Source of the DNA: an uncultured Actinomyces sp.
Lineage (GTDB): Bacteria; Actinomycetota; Actinomycetes; Actinomycetales; Actinomycetaceae
Length of the DNA: 7,871 bases
Assembly: GCA_900556405.1 (NCBI GenBank)
Contig: USPB01000088.1
Location: forward strand, 1 to 7,871
Direction: 5' to 3'
In this document: positions 1 to 5,547 of the stretch, one piece after another
Numbering within the stretch: the first letter of the stretch is position 1
Layout: every line of letters begins with the position of its first letter
Position numbers and translations under genes: made by a program
Notes under the pieces: model-generated
Told to the model about the DNA's origin: nothing
The model's database searches: none
What the model saw: only the letters and a program-made list of their open reading frames with translations

Positions 1-536
1 TCGACCTGTCGATGCGCGTGTCGTCGCGCGTGTTTTCGGGTTCCAAGCTCGATCTGGGCACGCGTCAGCTCCTGGAGATCGCCCCGGACCTGCCCGAGGG
101 CGGGACCTTCCTGGACCTGGGCTGCGGGTGGGGTCCGATCGCGACGATCATGTCGTTGGAGTCCCCCAGCGCTGCCGTCTGGGCGGTGGACGTGAACTCT
201 CGCGCGGTGGATCTGACGCAGCGCAACGCCCAGTCCAACGGGGCGAAGGGGGTGCGCGCACTCAAGGCGGAGGAGGCGCTGACCTCGTCTCAGGAGTCGG
301 ATACCCGATTCGACGTCATCTGGTCGAACCCGCCCGTGCGCGTCGGCAAGGACGCAATGCACGAGATGCTGCTGGCATGGCTGGGCAGGCTCGCCCCCAC
401 CGGCGTCGCCTATCTCGTCGTCCAGCGCAACCTGGGCGCGGATTCACTGATCACGTGGCTGAACGGCCAGGGCTTCCAGGCCTCGAAGTACGCGTCCAAG
501 AAGGGCTTCCGCATCATCGAGGTCCGCTCCGCCTGA
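1..536 (+). CDS. RsmC-like class I SAM-dependent methyltransferase (5'-truncated)
   Basis: The reading frame is open to the window edge (codons in phase from base 3), so the N-terminus and true start lie outside; the first visible Met (base 12) is probably internal. About 177 C-terminal residues remain. Counting from that Met, motif I (FLDLGCGWGPIA, residues 33-44) forms the SAM-binding loop, an acidic residue ends strand 2 (AVDVN, 59-63), and motif IV is SNPPVR (105-110). The NPP motif is typical of N2-guanine RNA methyltransferases of the RsmC/RlmG group (COG2813), which modify rRNA in the cytoplasm. The preceding FSGSKLDLGTRQLL resembles the linker of this family. Family knowledge supports RNA methylation; the target (16S, 23S or other) is not decidable from this fragment. 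It is convergent with dapF and followed by a hairpin. Family assignment is confident, substrate is not. Confidence 0.85.
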   Translation, partial: DLSMRVSSRVFSGSKLDLGTRQLLEIAPDLPEGGTFLDLGCGWGPIATIMSLESPSAAVWAVDVNSRAVDLTQRNAQSNGAKGVRALKAEEALTSSQESDTRFDVIWSNPPVRVGKDAMHEMLLAWLGRLAPTGVAYLVVQRNLGADSLITWLNGQGFQASKYASKKGFRIIEVRSA

Positions 537-549
537 CGCCCGCCTCTTC

Positions 550-575
550 CGCGACGAGGCCGGGGCCTCGTCGCG
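550..575. terminator. Hairpin between convergent methyltransferase and dapF genes
   Basis: An 11-bp perfect stem pairs 550-560 (cgcgacgaggc) with 565-575, around a 4-nt loop (561-564, cggg). It starts 13 nt after the methyltransferase stop and lies 30 nt past the dapF stop on the other strand, so it could serve both genes. There is no immediate U-run; on the + strand the nearest T tract (gtttt) is about 13 nt after the stem. Calling it a bidirectional terminator is inference from position and stem strength. Confidence 0.65.
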
Positions 576-605
576 CTCTCCGGCACCGTTTTCTGGGGGC
601 CGTGC

Positions 606-1529
606 TCAGGGCAGGTGGATCTCCGCGACTCGGGTCGCGGGGCCGGTGAGGAACACCGAGGCGTCCGTGATCCGGGGGCTCTCCCCCGACCAATCGATGA
701 CGCCGTCGAGGCCGACGATGACCGTTCCGCCCGGAATGTCGACGACCCACTGGGTGGGCGCTTCAGGTCCGCGACGCAGGGCGGTGGCAAGGGCCGCCGC
801 GCAGCATCCGGTGCCGCACGCCTGGGTCTCCCCCACGCCGCGCTCGAGCACACGCATCGCGATGTGTCCGCGCTCAGCCCCCGGTTCAGTCAGGTCGACG
901 ACCAGCTCGAGGTTAGTCCCCGCCTGGGGCGCCGGATCATAAGAGGGGCGCTGTGCCTGCGGAATCTGGGAGACATCAACGGTGGGCAGGAAAACCTCGC
1001 GCAGGGTCTCCTCGTCGGTAAGCTCGACAACCGTATGCGGGTTGGGCATGTCCACCCAGATGCCGCCCATCGCGCTATCGATTCCCGGAACGGTCACCGT
1101 GATCGTCTCGCGCGCCGGAGAGGCCGCCGGACCCATGTCGACGCGGTAGCTCGCGCCGCGCCCCTCATCCTCGGACTCCGGGGTGACGCGCTTGATGCCG
1201 CCGCGCGTCGCCACGTCCAGGGTCTGGCCCACCGGCAGATCGACGAGGCCCTCGCGGCGCAGGTGATCAACGAAGACGCGCACGCCGTTGCCGCACATCT
1301 CAGCCTTCGAGCCATCCGCGTTGCGGTAATCCATGAACCACATTCCGTCGCGCTCGACGGCCCGAATGAAGCCGTCGGCGCCAATCCCGAAAGCCGGGGA
1401 GCACAGCGTCGCGACCTCGACCTCGCTGGGATCGTAGTCGTCGTATTGGTCCGTGGCGACGACGAAGGAATTACCGGCACCGTGCGCCTTGACGAGACGG
1501 GCGTGAGCGGGCAGCTGCGTGTGTGTCAT
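606..1529 (-). CDS. dapF: Diaminopimelate epimerase
   Basis: A PLP-independent cytoplasmic racemase that interconverts LL- and meso-diaminopimelate, the last step before meso-DAP is used for peptidoglycan and for lysine via LysA. The protein has 307 residues, slightly above the usual 275-290. The two-base catalytic cysteines are in their expected signatures: Cys79 in AEMCGNGVR and Cys238 in ERGVGETQACGTGCCA. Substrate-binding motifs HGAGN (16-20), GIGADG (48-53) and NPHTVV (163-168) are present. The usual GNDFV reads GNSFV here (Ser21). The ATG start is supported by the short lead-in to LVKAHGAGN. It is preceded by GGTGG 4 nt upstream and by a TACGGT element 6 nt upstream. It lies 47 nt downstream of miaA, so cotranscription with miaA is likely, perhaps with an extra promoter in the gap. 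The identification is secure. Confidence 0.97.
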   Translation of the reverse strand: MTHTQLPAHARLVKAHGAGNSFVVATDQYDDYDPSEVEVATLCSPAFGIGADGFIRAVERDGMWFMDYRNADGSKAEMCGNGVRVFVDHLRREGLVDLPVGQTLDVATRGGIKRVTPESEDEGRGASYRVDMGPAASPARETITVTVPGIDSAMGGIWVDMPNPHTVVELTDEETLREVFLPTVDVSQIPQAQRPSYDPAPQAGTNLELVVDLTEPGAERGHIAMRVLERGVGETQACGTGCCAAALATALRRGPEAPTQWVVDIPGGTVIVGLDGVIDWSGESPRITDASVFLTGPATRVAEIHLP

Positions 1530-1535
1530 GGATCC

Positions 1536-1541
1536 ACCGTA
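1536..1541 (-). promoter_or_regulatory. Possible -10 element (TACGGT) for dapF
   Basis: On the - strand TACGGT matches the TANNNT -10 pattern and ends 6 nt before the dapF ATG, which would put the transcript start at or next to the start codon. It lies in the 47-nt miaA-dapF gap. No clear -35 hexamer is seen. The match is weaker than those at miaA and ybjN, and readthrough from miaA could suffice. Confidence 0.3.
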
Positions 1542-1576
1542 GCCCTCGTGTCCCGGCAGCGCAGCCGCCGATCATG

Positions 1577-2566
1577 TTAGGAGCGTCCCAGGGCGGCCTC
1601 GGCCTCGCGCTCGGTCAGCTCGACGACGCGGCGCACCAGGGCCTCGTCCGAAGCAAAATCCTCCACGTCCAGCCAGTGCACGCGCGGGTCCGGACGCAGC
1701 CACTTGACCTGGCGACGCGCCAGCTGGCGGGTGGCCAGCGCAATGGACTCCACGGCCTCGTCCTCGCTCATCTGTCCATCGATGACAGCGAGCGCCTGGG
1801 AGTAGCCCGTCGCGCGGGATGCGGTCTTCGCCTCGCGCAGGCCAACATCGATAAGTCCGCGCACCTCCTCGATGAGGCCACCGTCCATCATGGCGCGCGT
1901 GCGCAGTGCGATGCGCTCGTCGAGTTCCTCCATCGGGCGACGCAGCGCCACCATGAGCGCCGGTGCCTCGAACTCGTGGCGGGGCATGGACGCCGAGTAG
2001 GGGCGCCCGGTCAGCTCGATGACCTCGAGCGCCCGAATGATCCGACGGGCGTTGTGGGGATCGATGCGCTGCGCCGACACGGGGTCTCGCTGAGCGAGGC
2101 GGTCATGCAGGCCTCGCGAACCCAACGGCCCCTCGGCCTCCTCCTCCAGGCGAGCACGCACGGCCGGGTCCGTGCCCGGAAACTCGATGACGTCCAGGAG
2201 GGCACGCTGGTAGAGACCCGACCCTCCCGCGACCACGGCGACACCCCCGCGCTCGTGGATACTCGCCACATCCGCGCGCGCATGCCTCTGATAGGAGGCC
2301 ACCGAGGCCTCGTCGCGAACCTCCAGCACATCGATCTGGTGGTGGGCGATCCCGCGGCGCTCCTCCACCGGCGTCTTCGCCGTCCCCACATCCATGCCGC
2401 GGTAGAGCTGCAGGGCATCCGCAGACACAATCTCACCCGCGCCACTCGCACCGAGCGCCTCCGGGAGCACGCCGGCCAGCGCCAGGGCCAGATCCGACTT
2501 TCCCGAGGCCGTGGGCCCCACAACCGCGCACATGACGTCTGACGCGCGCCTCACCGATGTCTCCAT
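1577..2566 (-). CDS. miaA: tRNA dimethylallyltransferase (IPP transferase)
   Basis: Transfers the dimethylallyl group of DMAPP to N6 of A37 in tRNAs that read codons starting with U, giving i6A, the substrate of MiaB. The protein has 329 residues, typical for the family. The P-loop GPTASGKS is at 17-24. The catalytic Asp region reads SADALQLYRGMDVGTAK (48-64; Asp50 is the likely general base). GGSGLY (114-119), DPHNARRIIRALEV (169-182) and the C-terminal RQLARRQVKWLR (280-291) fit the family. The frame is open far upstream (to 3277) because it runs antisense through the YbjN genes. The ATG at 2566 is chosen because conserved sequence begins just after it and a promoter-like element sits 7 nt before it. 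An in-frame ATG at 2533 is a less likely alternative. dapF follows after 47 nt. Confidence 0.97.
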   Translation of the reverse strand: METSVRRASDVMCAVVGPTASGKSDLALALAGVLPEALGASGAGEIVSADALQLYRGMDVGTAKTPVEERRGIAHHQIDVLEVRDEASVASYQRHARADVASIHERGGVAVVAGGSGLYQRALLDVIEFPGTDPAVRARLEEEAEGPLGSRGLHDRLAQRDPVSAQRIDPHNARRIIRALEVIELTGRPYSASMPRHEFEAPALMVALRRPMEELDERIALRTRAMMDGGLIEEVRGLIDVGLREAKTASRATGYSQALAVIDGQMSEDEAVESIALATRQLARRQVKWLRPDPRVHWLDVEDFASDEALVRRVVELTEREAEAALGRS

Positions 2567-2573
2567 GGCCACC

Positions 2574-2579
2574 AGTGTA
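2574..2579 (-). promoter_or_regulatory. Putative -10 element (TACACT) of miaA
   Basis: TACACT on the - strand matches the TANNNT -10 consensus and is separated from the miaA ATG by exactly 7 nt (ggtggcc). That spacing places the transcription start at the A of ATG or one base before it, so a leaderless or near-leaderless mRNA is expected. No convincing -35 box is visible. It faces the ybjN promoter element within a 60-bp divergent region. Confidence 0.5.
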
Positions 2580-2613
2580 CGGGTGCCTCCCACAGATACC
2601 ACCCAACACCGGC

Positions 2614-2619
2614 TAGGCT
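2614..2619 (+). promoter_or_regulatory. Putative -10 element (TAGGCT) of the ybjN pair
   Basis: TAGGCT is followed by 7 nt (taacacc) and then the ATG of the first YbjN-family gene. There is no purine-rich Shine-Dalgarno sequence in the 16 nt before the ATG. Together these suggest a leaderless transcript, common in actinobacteria. No clear -35 hexamer is recognised at 16-18 nt spacing. Confidence 0.55.
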
Positions 2620-2626
2620 TAACACC

Positions 2627-3073
2627 ATGAGCACAACTGACACTCCTCCGGTCACCCTCGACCGGGTCATCCACGCGGTCGAGGCCGTCGGACTCATCCC
2701 GTTCGTCTCCTCCACCGGCCAGGTCGCCGCGATCTTGCCGAACCGCACCGTCCGCATCGCGGTGCCCGAGGGCCACCCGGTACAGGGAGTCGCGGACTAC
2801 CCGCGATTCTTCGACCCCTCGCACGCCGACGCCATTGCTTCCGCAGTGCGCCGCCTCAATGCGTCCACCTACCTGCCGAAGATCACCTCCGGCACCACCG
2901 AAACCGGCGCCATCGCCCTGCACCTGCAGCACACCTTCAACTGGGTCGTGGGCGCCACCGACCCACAGGTTCAGGCCGAGGTCTCCCAGTTCATCATGGC
3001 CTCCGTCGCCATGATGAACCAGCTCGACATCATGTTCCCCGACCAGTGGACTAAGGAGGCCGCCAATGCCTGA
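2627..3073 (+). CDS. YbjN-domain protein, first of a pair
   Basis: A small (148 aa) soluble protein with no signal peptide or membrane segment. The overall pattern resembles the YbjN family (type III secretion chaperone-like fold): an N-terminal helix (TLDRVIHAVEAVGL, about 9-22), hydrophobic strands (QVAAILPNRTVRIAV, about 31-45), a RLNASTYLPKI segment (about 75-85) and a long C-terminal helix (PQVQAEVSQFIMASVAMMNQL, about 112-132). Actinobacterial members commonly occur in pairs with unknown molecular role; E. coli YbjN is linked to stress and motility regulation, which should not be transferred here. The start lacks a Shine-Dalgarno but follows a TAGGCT -10 motif by 7 nt. The stop overlaps the next gene by 8 nt, so the two are translationally coupled. 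It is divergent from miaA. Family call is by eye. Confidence 0.75.
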   Translation: MSTTDTPPVTLDRVIHAVEAVGLIPFVSSTGQVAAILPNRTVRIAVPEGHPVQGVADYPRFFDPSHADAIASAVRRLNASTYLPKITSGTTETGAIALHLQHTFNWVVGATDPQVQAEVSQFIMASVAMMNQLDIMFPDQWTKEAANA

Positions 3074-3608
3074 ATGGAAGAGCTTCACCTTCGGCGATGA
3101 CGGCGAGGCCAAGCCCGAGGCTATGCCCGCCCCCGCCACCCCCTCCCCCGCGATGGAGGCCGACGAATACGCCGCCAAGTGGGGCACCGAGGTGTCCGAG
3201 CTGACGATCGAACGCATCGAGAAGGTACTTGAGGGCGACGGTCTGCCGCACGGCTCGAACGAGTTCATCGCCGTCACCCAGCTGGAGGACGTGCAGTTCC
3301 AGATTCATCGCGAACCCGTCGACGCCCCCTGGGCGCAAATCGAGACACGTATCGCGGTGCCCGGCGAGGGCCATACCGAGGTCTCGCTGCAGGAGAAGGC
3401 GAACGAATGGAACAACGCCCACCTGCAGCCGACGGTCTTCCCCATCGAAAACGGTGACGACTGGGTCCTCATGGCTGCGTCACGTTTCTTCGTCGGCGAG
3501 GGCCTGTCGGACCGCCAGATCCACGCGATGCTGCGCCGCGGCCTGATTATCGGCCTGTCGGCCGCTCAGGAAATCCCCGCGCTCTTCGCGCACGGCTCCG
3601 ACGAGTAA
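3066..3608 (+). CDS. YbjN-domain protein, second of a pair
   Basis: A 180-residue acidic soluble protein. Residues 1-30 form a low-complexity Pro/Ala-rich lead (PAPATPSPAM, about 21-30). The YbjN-like domain follows: helix ELTIERIEKVLEGDGL (about 44-59), strands FIAVTQLEDVQFQIH (about 66-80), WNNAHLQPTVF (about 114-124), and a C-terminal helix after DRQIHAMLRRGL (about 153-164). Its order of elements parallels the upstream gene (compare WNNAHLQPTVF with RLNASTYLPKI), so the two are probably divergent paralogues that may form a heterodimer; this is inference. The start is clear: a consensus AAGGAGG at 3053-3059 lies 6 nt before the ATG, and the gene overlaps its neighbour by 8 nt. A strong hairpin begins 25 nt after the stop. 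Function unknown. Confidence 0.78.
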   Translation: MPEWKSFTFGDDGEAKPEAMPAPATPSPAMEADEYAAKWGTEVSELTIERIEKVLEGDGLPHGSNEFIAVTQLEDVQFQIHREPVDAPWAQIETRIAVPGEGHTEVSLQEKANEWNNAHLQPTVFPIENGDDWVLMAASRFFVGEGLSDRQIHAMLRRGLIIGLSAAQEIPALFAHGSDE

Positions 3609-3633
3609 ACCCCTCGATCTGGCCACATACATG

Positions 3634-3667
3634 GTGCCCCGCTCCTCTCGCTGGAGGAGCGGGGCAC
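3634..3667 (+). terminator. Strong hairpin terminator of the ybjN operon
   Basis: Bases 3634-3647 (gtgccccgctcctc) pair perfectly with 3654-3667 over 14 bp, with one further G-U pair and a 4-nt loop (3649-3652, cgct). It begins 25 nt after the second YbjN stop codon. No U-tract follows (tctcgg), as is usual in high-GC actinobacteria. Its 3' arm overlaps the 5' arm of the long-range stem at 3661-3676, so the two structures exclude each other. Confidence 0.75.
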
Positions 3668-3782
3668 TCTCGGTGGAGTGTGCGCCGACTACATGCGAAG
3701 GCGCGGCACGTACCGCGTGCGCGGGACAAGCCACGGGTCGCATAGGGGGGCTCGAATCGACCCGCACTACCGAGAGTGCTCC
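3661..3782. other. Long inverted repeat with cloverleaf-like potential (possible structured RNA)
   Basis: Bases 3661-3676 pair with 3767-3782 over 16 positions (14 Watson-Crick, 2 G-U), including an 11-nt perfect core: gcactctcggt (3664-3674) with accgagagtgc (3769-3779). Three further hairpins fit inside without conflict: 3682-3686/3700-3704 (GCGCC/GGCGC), 3706-3710/3716-3720 (GCACG/CGTGC) and 3734-3740/3758-3764 (CGGGTCG/CGACCCG, with six G in the loop). The result is a four-way junction. I do not recognise it as tRNA, tmRNA, 6S RNA or a known riboswitch. It could be a small RNA on either strand, a 3'-UTR structure of the ybjN or miaB transcript, or a remnant of a miniature inverted-repeat element, although no target-site duplication is seen. 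The pairing is directly visible; any function is inference. Confidence 0.35.
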
Positions 3783-3889
3783 CGCATGCCGATCGCCTCA
3801 TCATCGTGACGATCGCCACGAAACAAAAGTAACTCAGGAGTAGTGCGTCACACGCTCGTTTGGCGGCGACATTTTCCCATTTTTCACTT

Positions 3890-3923
3890 GTACGACCGAT
3901 CAAATGTGCAGTGCGGTCGGTAC
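3890..3923. repeat. Bulged inverted repeat in the ybjN-miaB gap
   Basis: GTACGACCG (3890-3898) pairs with CGGTCGGTAC (3914-3923) over 9 bp with one bulged G, around a 15-nt spacer. On the + strand it is preceded by a T-rich patch (attttcccattttt). Read on the - strand the hairpin is followed by A-rich sequence, so it does not look like a miaB terminator. It may be a protein-binding site or part of the surrounding RNA structure; there is no further evidence. Confidence 0.35.
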
Positions 3924-3938
3924 ACGATCCCCCATGAC

Positions 3939-3979
3939 ATGTGGGCCTGTGCAGACAAGATGTCCACGCAGGCCCACAT
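3939..3979 (-). terminator. Hairpin terminator of the recA-recX-cinA-miaB transcript
   Basis: An 11-bp perfect stem pairs 3939-3949 (atgtgggcctg) with 3969-3979, beginning 15 nt downstream of the miaB stop. The 19-nt loop can fold further (gaca 3954-3957 with tgtc 3961-3964). No U-run follows on the - strand. The terminator role is inferred from position and stem. Confidence 0.6.
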
Positions 3980-3994
3980 CAGTGCAACTCAGCG

Positions 3995-5533
3995 TCAGCG
4001 CGGGGCACCCACGCGCAGCGTGGGAATGCCCAGAGACACCGTGGTGTCCGGCTCATCCTGAGCCTGACGAGCCTCCCACGCGTCCCCAGCGCGCGTACGA
4101 CGCACCTCGAACAGACCACCCTGCGTGCCCGAGTCGGCGATCAGGTGGTGAGGCGCCCCGTATGTGACGGTCGCGCGGATCATGTCACCCGGACGCGGGC
4201 GATCGGCCTCGGACAGCCCCTGCGGCACAGCGACGTGCACGAGGCGATTGTCGCGCGCGCGGCCCGAGATGCGGTGCGTGGCCCCGTCCTTACGGCCATC
4301 GCCCTCGGACACGAGAACCTCAACCTCCGTCCCGGCCAACGCGGCGTTGTCCTCCGCGCAGATGCGCTCCTGAAGCTTAATGAGGCGCTGGTAGCGCTCG
4401 AGCGCCACGTCGTCGGGAACCTGGTCCTCGCGATCCGCAGCGGGCGTGCCCGGCCGCGGGGAGTACAAGAACGTGAAAGCCGAGGAGAAGCGAGCCTGCT
4501 CGACGACATCGAGGGTTGCCTGGAAGTCCTCTTCGGTCTCCCCCGGGAAGCCAACGATGATGTCCGTCGTGATCGCCGCGTGCGGGATAGCGGCACGCAC
4601 ACGCTCCAGAATGCCCATGAAACGTTCGCGGCGGTAGGAGCGGCGCATCTGACGCAGGACCGCATCGGACCCAGACTGCAGGGGCATGTGCAGGCTCGGC
4701 ATGACCGTGGGTGTCTCCGCCATCGCAGCGATCACGTCATCGGTGAAAGCAGCCGGATGCGGCGAGGTGAAGCGCACGCGCTCGATCCCCTCCACGCGGC
4801 CAACGGCGCGCAGCAGGTCCGCGAACGCGCCACGCTCGCCGAAGCCCACGCCGTAGGAGTTCACGTTCTGGCCGAGCAGGGTCACCTCGATGGCTCCCTG
4901 CGAGGCGACGGCCTCAACCTCAGCGAGGATATCGCCGGGACGGCGGTCTCGTTCCTTACCCCGCAGATGCGGGACGATACAGAACGTGCAGGTGTTGTTG
5001 CAACCCACCGAGATCGACACCCAGGCGGCGTAGGCACTCTCGCGATGCGTGGGCAGCGTCGAGGGAAAGACCTTCAGGGATTCCTCGATCTCAACGGCCG
5101 CCTCACGATTGTGCTCGGCACGACGCAGCAGAGCAGGCAACACGTCGATGTTGTGCGTCCCAAAGACGGCATCCACCCACGGAGCTTTCTCAACGATGCC
5201 GTCTCGCATCTGCTGGGCGAGGCATCCACCGACCGCGATCTGCATACCGGGACGCTTGCGCTTGACGGCGGCGAGCTGCCCGAGGTTACCGAAGAGGCGG
5301 GTCGCAGCGTTTTCGCGGACGGAGCAGGTGTTGATCACAATGACATCGGCGCCCATGTCGCCCGCATCGGTCGCGCGGGCGGCAGCCTCGGGGACCTGCT
5401 CAACGGGGACGAGGCCGGCCTGCTCCAGCAGACCCGCCATACGTTCGGAGTCGTGTTCGTTCATTTGGCACCCGAGCGTGCGCACCGCGTAGGTGCGGGG
5501 CGTCGCGGCACCATCCTGCATCATCGTATTCAT
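3995..5533 (-). CDS. miaB: tRNA-2-methylthio-N6-dimethylallyladenosine synthase
   Basis: A radical-SAM methylthiotransferase that inserts the methylthio group at C2 of i6A37 in tRNA; it acts after MiaA, encoded nearby. The protein has 512 residues. The N-terminal MTTase domain carries three cluster cysteines: Cys22 (GCQMN), Cys70 (INTCSVREN) and Cys104 (GGCLAQ). The radical-SAM motif is Cys178-x3-Cys182-x2-Cys185 (GCNNTCTFC). GQNVNSYG (221-228), the LHMPLQSGSD stretch (281-290) and VGFPGETEEDF (327-337) are typical, and a TRAM domain follows (about 395-467). GCQMN and NTCSVREN favour MiaB over MtaB or RimO. The start sits 11 nt after the cinA stop with no Shine-Dalgarno; ATG codons at residues 4 and 5 are alternatives. 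A TAGACT motif overlapping the cinA stop may act as its own promoter. About 40 residues after the TRAM domain look unconserved. Confidence 0.97.
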   Translation of the reverse strand: MNTMMQDGAATPRTYAVRTLGCQMNEHDSERMAGLLEQAGLVPVEQVPEAAARATDAGDMGADVIVINTCSVRENAATRLFGNLGQLAAVKRKRPGMQIAVGGCLAQQMRDGIVEKAPWVDAVFGTHNIDVLPALLRRAEHNREAAVEIEESLKVFPSTLPTHRESAYAAWVSISVGCNNTCTFCIVPHLRGKERDRRPGDILAEVEAVASQGAIEVTLLGQNVNSYGVGFGERGAFADLLRAVGRVEGIERVRFTSPHPAAFTDDVIAAMAETPTVMPSLHMPLQSGSDAVLRQMRRSYRRERFMGILERVRAAIPHAAITTDIIVGFPGETEEDFQATLDVVEQARFSSAFTFLYSPRPGTPAADREDQVPDDVALERYQRLIKLQERICAEDNAALAGTEVEVLVSEGDGRKDGATHRISGRARDNRLVHVAVPQGLSEADRPRPGDMIRATVTYGAPHHLIADSGTQGGLFEVRRTRAGDAWEARQAQDEPDTTVSLGIPTLRVGAPR

Positions 5534-5541
5534 CGCAGTGA

Positions 5542-5547
5542 AGTCTA
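5542..5547 (-). promoter_or_regulatory. Possible -10 element (TAGACT) of miaB
   Basis: TAGACT on the - strand overlaps the cinA stop codon (TAG) and ends 8 nt before the first miaB ATG. It is a good TANNNT match, and miaB lacks a Shine-Dalgarno. An internal promoter giving a nearly leaderless miaB transcript is plausible. Simple coupling to cinA translation is the alternative. Confidence 0.35.

Larger units (their letters stand above)
3609..3994. other. 386-bp intergenic region between convergent ybjN and miaB genes
   Basis: I find no credible protein gene here. In order it holds the ybjN terminator hairpin (3634-3667), a long inverted repeat enclosing three small hairpins (3661-3782), a repeated octamer cgatcgcc (3790-3797 and 3810-3817), a relatively AT-rich patch (about 3871-3890), a bulged inverted repeat (3890-3923) and the presumed miaB terminator (3939-3979). 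This is far longer and more structured than two convergent genes need. I see no tRNA, CRISPR or transposase remnant, and no convincing promoter. Confidence 0.7.

Noticed and set aside
615..1580. 321-codon open frame on the + strand opposite dapF
   Set aside because: It is an antisense shadow typical of GC-rich DNA, with Arg-rich composition and no recognisable domain; dapF is certain.
1523..2542. 339-codon open frame on the + strand opposite miaA
   Set aside because: Antisense shadow of a secure gene, with no family motif.
2567..3277. N-terminal extension of MiaA by about 237 residues in an open frame
   Set aside because: The extension runs antisense through both YbjN genes and has low-complexity composition. 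The conserved MiaA sequence begins just after the ATG at 2566.
3734..3764. tRNA T-arm-like sequence (tcgaatcga / tcgattcga)
   Set aside because: The stem and loop lengths do not fit a T arm, and no acceptor stem or anticodon arm can be built around it on either strand.
3661..3782. Insertion-sequence end or intact MITE
   Set aside because: The terminal inverted repeats have no flanking target-site duplication, and no second copy or transposase is in the window. It is kept only as an alternative for the structured element.
3843..4061. Small frame starting GTG with an AGGAG 3 nt upstream
   Set aside because: The spacing to the start is too short, the product runs antisense into the end of miaB, and it has no recognisable features.
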